Notes under the pieces: generated by a model
What the model was told of the DNA's origin: nothing
The model's input: only the letters and a program-made list of their open reading frames with translations
The model's database searches: none
Position numbers and translations under genes: made by a program
Shown: piece by piece, positions 62,301 to 64,000 of the stretch
Position numbering within the stretch: position 1 is the stretch's first letter
Layout of the letters: every line of letters starts with the position of its first letter
Source of the DNA: Mesodorylaimus sp. YZB2_4
Taxonomy: Eukaryota > Nematoda > Enoplea > Dorylaimida > Dorylaimidae
Length of the DNA stretch: 64,000 nucleotides
Direction: 5' to 3'
Assembly: GCA_030248295.1 (NCBI GenBank)
Contig: JASANH010000751.1
Location: 124,001 to 188,000 of the forward strand

Positions 62301-64000
62301 AGAAGTTGTACTCAAAGGCTGCTGTAATTCATTTTGAATATCGGAATTATTGTCCATGGTGTTTCGGCATCCATCAAAAAACTTTCATTGTCATGTCAGA
62401 TTTCTAGAGCTTATAAACCATATTGATTAACAGTGTGCAATTTAGTATAAATCGTCATTGTTTCGATGGAGGAAATAAGAAATGTTACAGCAGTTCAAAA
62501 TACTAGAAGGTAACATAATATTCCTGTTTTCCCTTCAAAAGCTACAGTAGTTATGTTTTGCCTAAAAAGCTTTCCCAGCGGTCAATTCAGGACTCCAACT
62601 TTGTTCCTCTTTTTGTGAGTCACCAAAATCACAAACATTGTTTGAGAGTTTGAATAATCCGCTTCATTTTATATCATTTTTTTTTAAGAAGAAAGAAAGA
62701 ACGAAGAAATTTCCAAAAATTCACTTGCTTCCATTCTGAGAACGATTGATCAAAAAATTGCTCATCAGGCCCATTCGTCACAACTCAATTTTCTTGGGTC
62801 ATTATAGTGCCGTGGGGTTTATTCGACAAGCGCCGTATTTCTGCCCCATTTCCCTAACGATGGTCTCTGAAATGGTCGGAAAGTCATTCTAATTTTTGTC
62901 AAATTTTCTTAGCTTTTGTGAATTAATTTTCTGAGTCATGACCATAAGGGCCTTGACAGCAAATTCCCGTACTCATGTTTTGAGAAGCTCGTGCAGTGGC
63001 CCACCTACGCGCAGTACACAGTCACTTTTTTAAAGTGTGTAAAGTTGTTAAAACTTTTATAATTAAAATGACTAAGTTCAGCTCGAACACTTTTTAGAGC
63101 GCTCTGGTTTAGGTTTTCTTGCAAGGAAATGATCAAATTAATTTCCCTCGAATAGTCTCCCAAAACCATTTGTTAAAAGGCATCTCTACTACAGTTTCTC
63201 TTTTGGCCACGATATCACTCTCACATGCTTGGAATCATGCACTCATTTTTTGCGCCAATGTGGTCTTTCGGAGGTCTTAAAAACACGGAATTATGAAGAA
63301 AAATCGAATTAATTTTCTTCCATATTCATCCACCTTTTAATGTCCTTCTCTTGTTGCGTGACATTTAAGGAAGAATTTTCCCCGAATAACTCCCCCTGCG
63401 CTATAATTTGATAAAAACCACCCACGTGCGTTTAAGATTCGAAATCCCCTTGCTTGGTTAATTCCCAATCTGAGAGGCAGTAAAAGCTTTTGCAAATAAT
63501 GTTCTATTAGTCAGTTTTTAAAGAAATGGTTATTTAATAATAAAATTGCATATATTGAATGAATTCTATTAATCAAAAAAAGTTTCCAATTGGATCAAAA
63601 ATGCATCAGCCCTGTATGACAGCACTCACGATTAGATTCCCAAGGCATGCGCAGATTTTAATTTCTTTCTAAACAAGTAAGTTGAAATAGTCTTGGTCTC
63701 GAATGCTTTTGCAATAAAAGTTTTCCATTTCACGATAATTGTAAGTGTCTTTGAGAGAACTGATAAAAAATATAGCAACGAGAAAAGACATGAAAACAAT
63801 TTTCTTCTCGAATAGTTTCCCCTATTAGCATCAACTTCCTAAAAAAATGCACCCTAGCTGCCTCTGACAAAGTGAAGATCTAAAATTTAAAGTTTCCAGG
63901 TCAGGGCACTTGTTTTCAGAGAATACGCGGATGACACACCTTTTTTAAGCGTTCTGCTGTAATTTTTTGATGCAGAGAGGAAATTTTGATGCAGAGAGGA
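59380..64000. repeat. Long field of highly diverged tandem repeats running off the window
   Basis: Variants of one phrase recur throughout: CCTCAAATAGTTTCCC, ACGCATGGTTGAAAA, CTGGTCACTA, TCACACTCATGCTTTTGGGA, TTTTGTGGAATAATCCAT and TGTTTACATTTTAT. Starts are near 59644, 59874, 60052, 60168, 60558, 60770, 60955, 61508, 61722, 61957, 63150, 63388 and 63812. Units are about 110-250 bp and poorly alike, so the array is old. No coding frame is supportable here. Confidence 0.7.

Overview
The window reads as animal, most likely nematode, nuclear DNA: AT-rich, short introns with GT donors and TTTTAG/TTTCAG acceptors, and metazoan genes. Pointers to a nematode are a MATH-BTB (BATH-type) gene, short TTAGGC-type telomere-like arrays at 48.9 kb, a hunchback/hbl-1 gene whose downstream strand carries let-7 and lin-4 seed matches, close same-strand gene pairs and long G/C homopolymers. 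No database was searched, so the phylum is an inference; another ecdysozoan is possible.

Layout. 0.5-1.15 kb (+): end of an unidentified Lys/Glu-rich protein gene, followed by a tandem array of hairpin units (1.2-1.7 kb). 12.0-6.3 kb (-): hunchback, four exons, about 1475 residues; its probable 3'UTR runs on to about 1.9 kb and contains a degenerate satellite (5.0-5.7 kb) and the miRNA-seed cluster (4.5-2.2 kb). 12.2-32.9 kb: about 21 kb without a supportable gene, holding foldback elements (18.6-20.0, 23.9-24.5, 25.8-26.15 kb), poly-C/G tracts and a GC-richer island (26.85-28.9 kb). 38.3-33.0 kb (-): secreted C-type lectin + PAN protein. 43.5-39.3 kb (-): MATH-BTB protein. 43.8-46.1 kb: MITEs and a 1454-bp hAT-like element with an 8-bp target duplication. 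47.5-46.8 kb (-): CutA homologue. 49.8-47.75 kb (-): tetraspanin. 51.2-51.5 kb (+): last exon of a possible neuropeptide precursor. 56.3-52.7 kb (-): SARAF. 56.76-56.35 kb (-): small FLYWCH protein. 57.0 kb: 15-bp minisatellite. 58.15 kb (+): first exon of an unidentified gene. 59.4-64.0 kb: long, highly diverged tandem-repeat field.

Gene models were assembled by hand by joining exons at GT/AG sites and checking that phases close. Six multi-exon models were built. Four (hunchback, SARAF, lectin-PAN, tetraspanin) close from start to stop. The BATH model also closes, but its start is uncertain. CutA lacks only its final exon. The genes do not form one pathway. Two neighbouring same-strand pairs (FLYWCH-SARAF and tetraspanin-CutA) are close enough to be considered operon candidates. 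Intergenic and intronic DNA from 30 to 46 kb is dominated by small non-autonomous DNA transposons, several nested.
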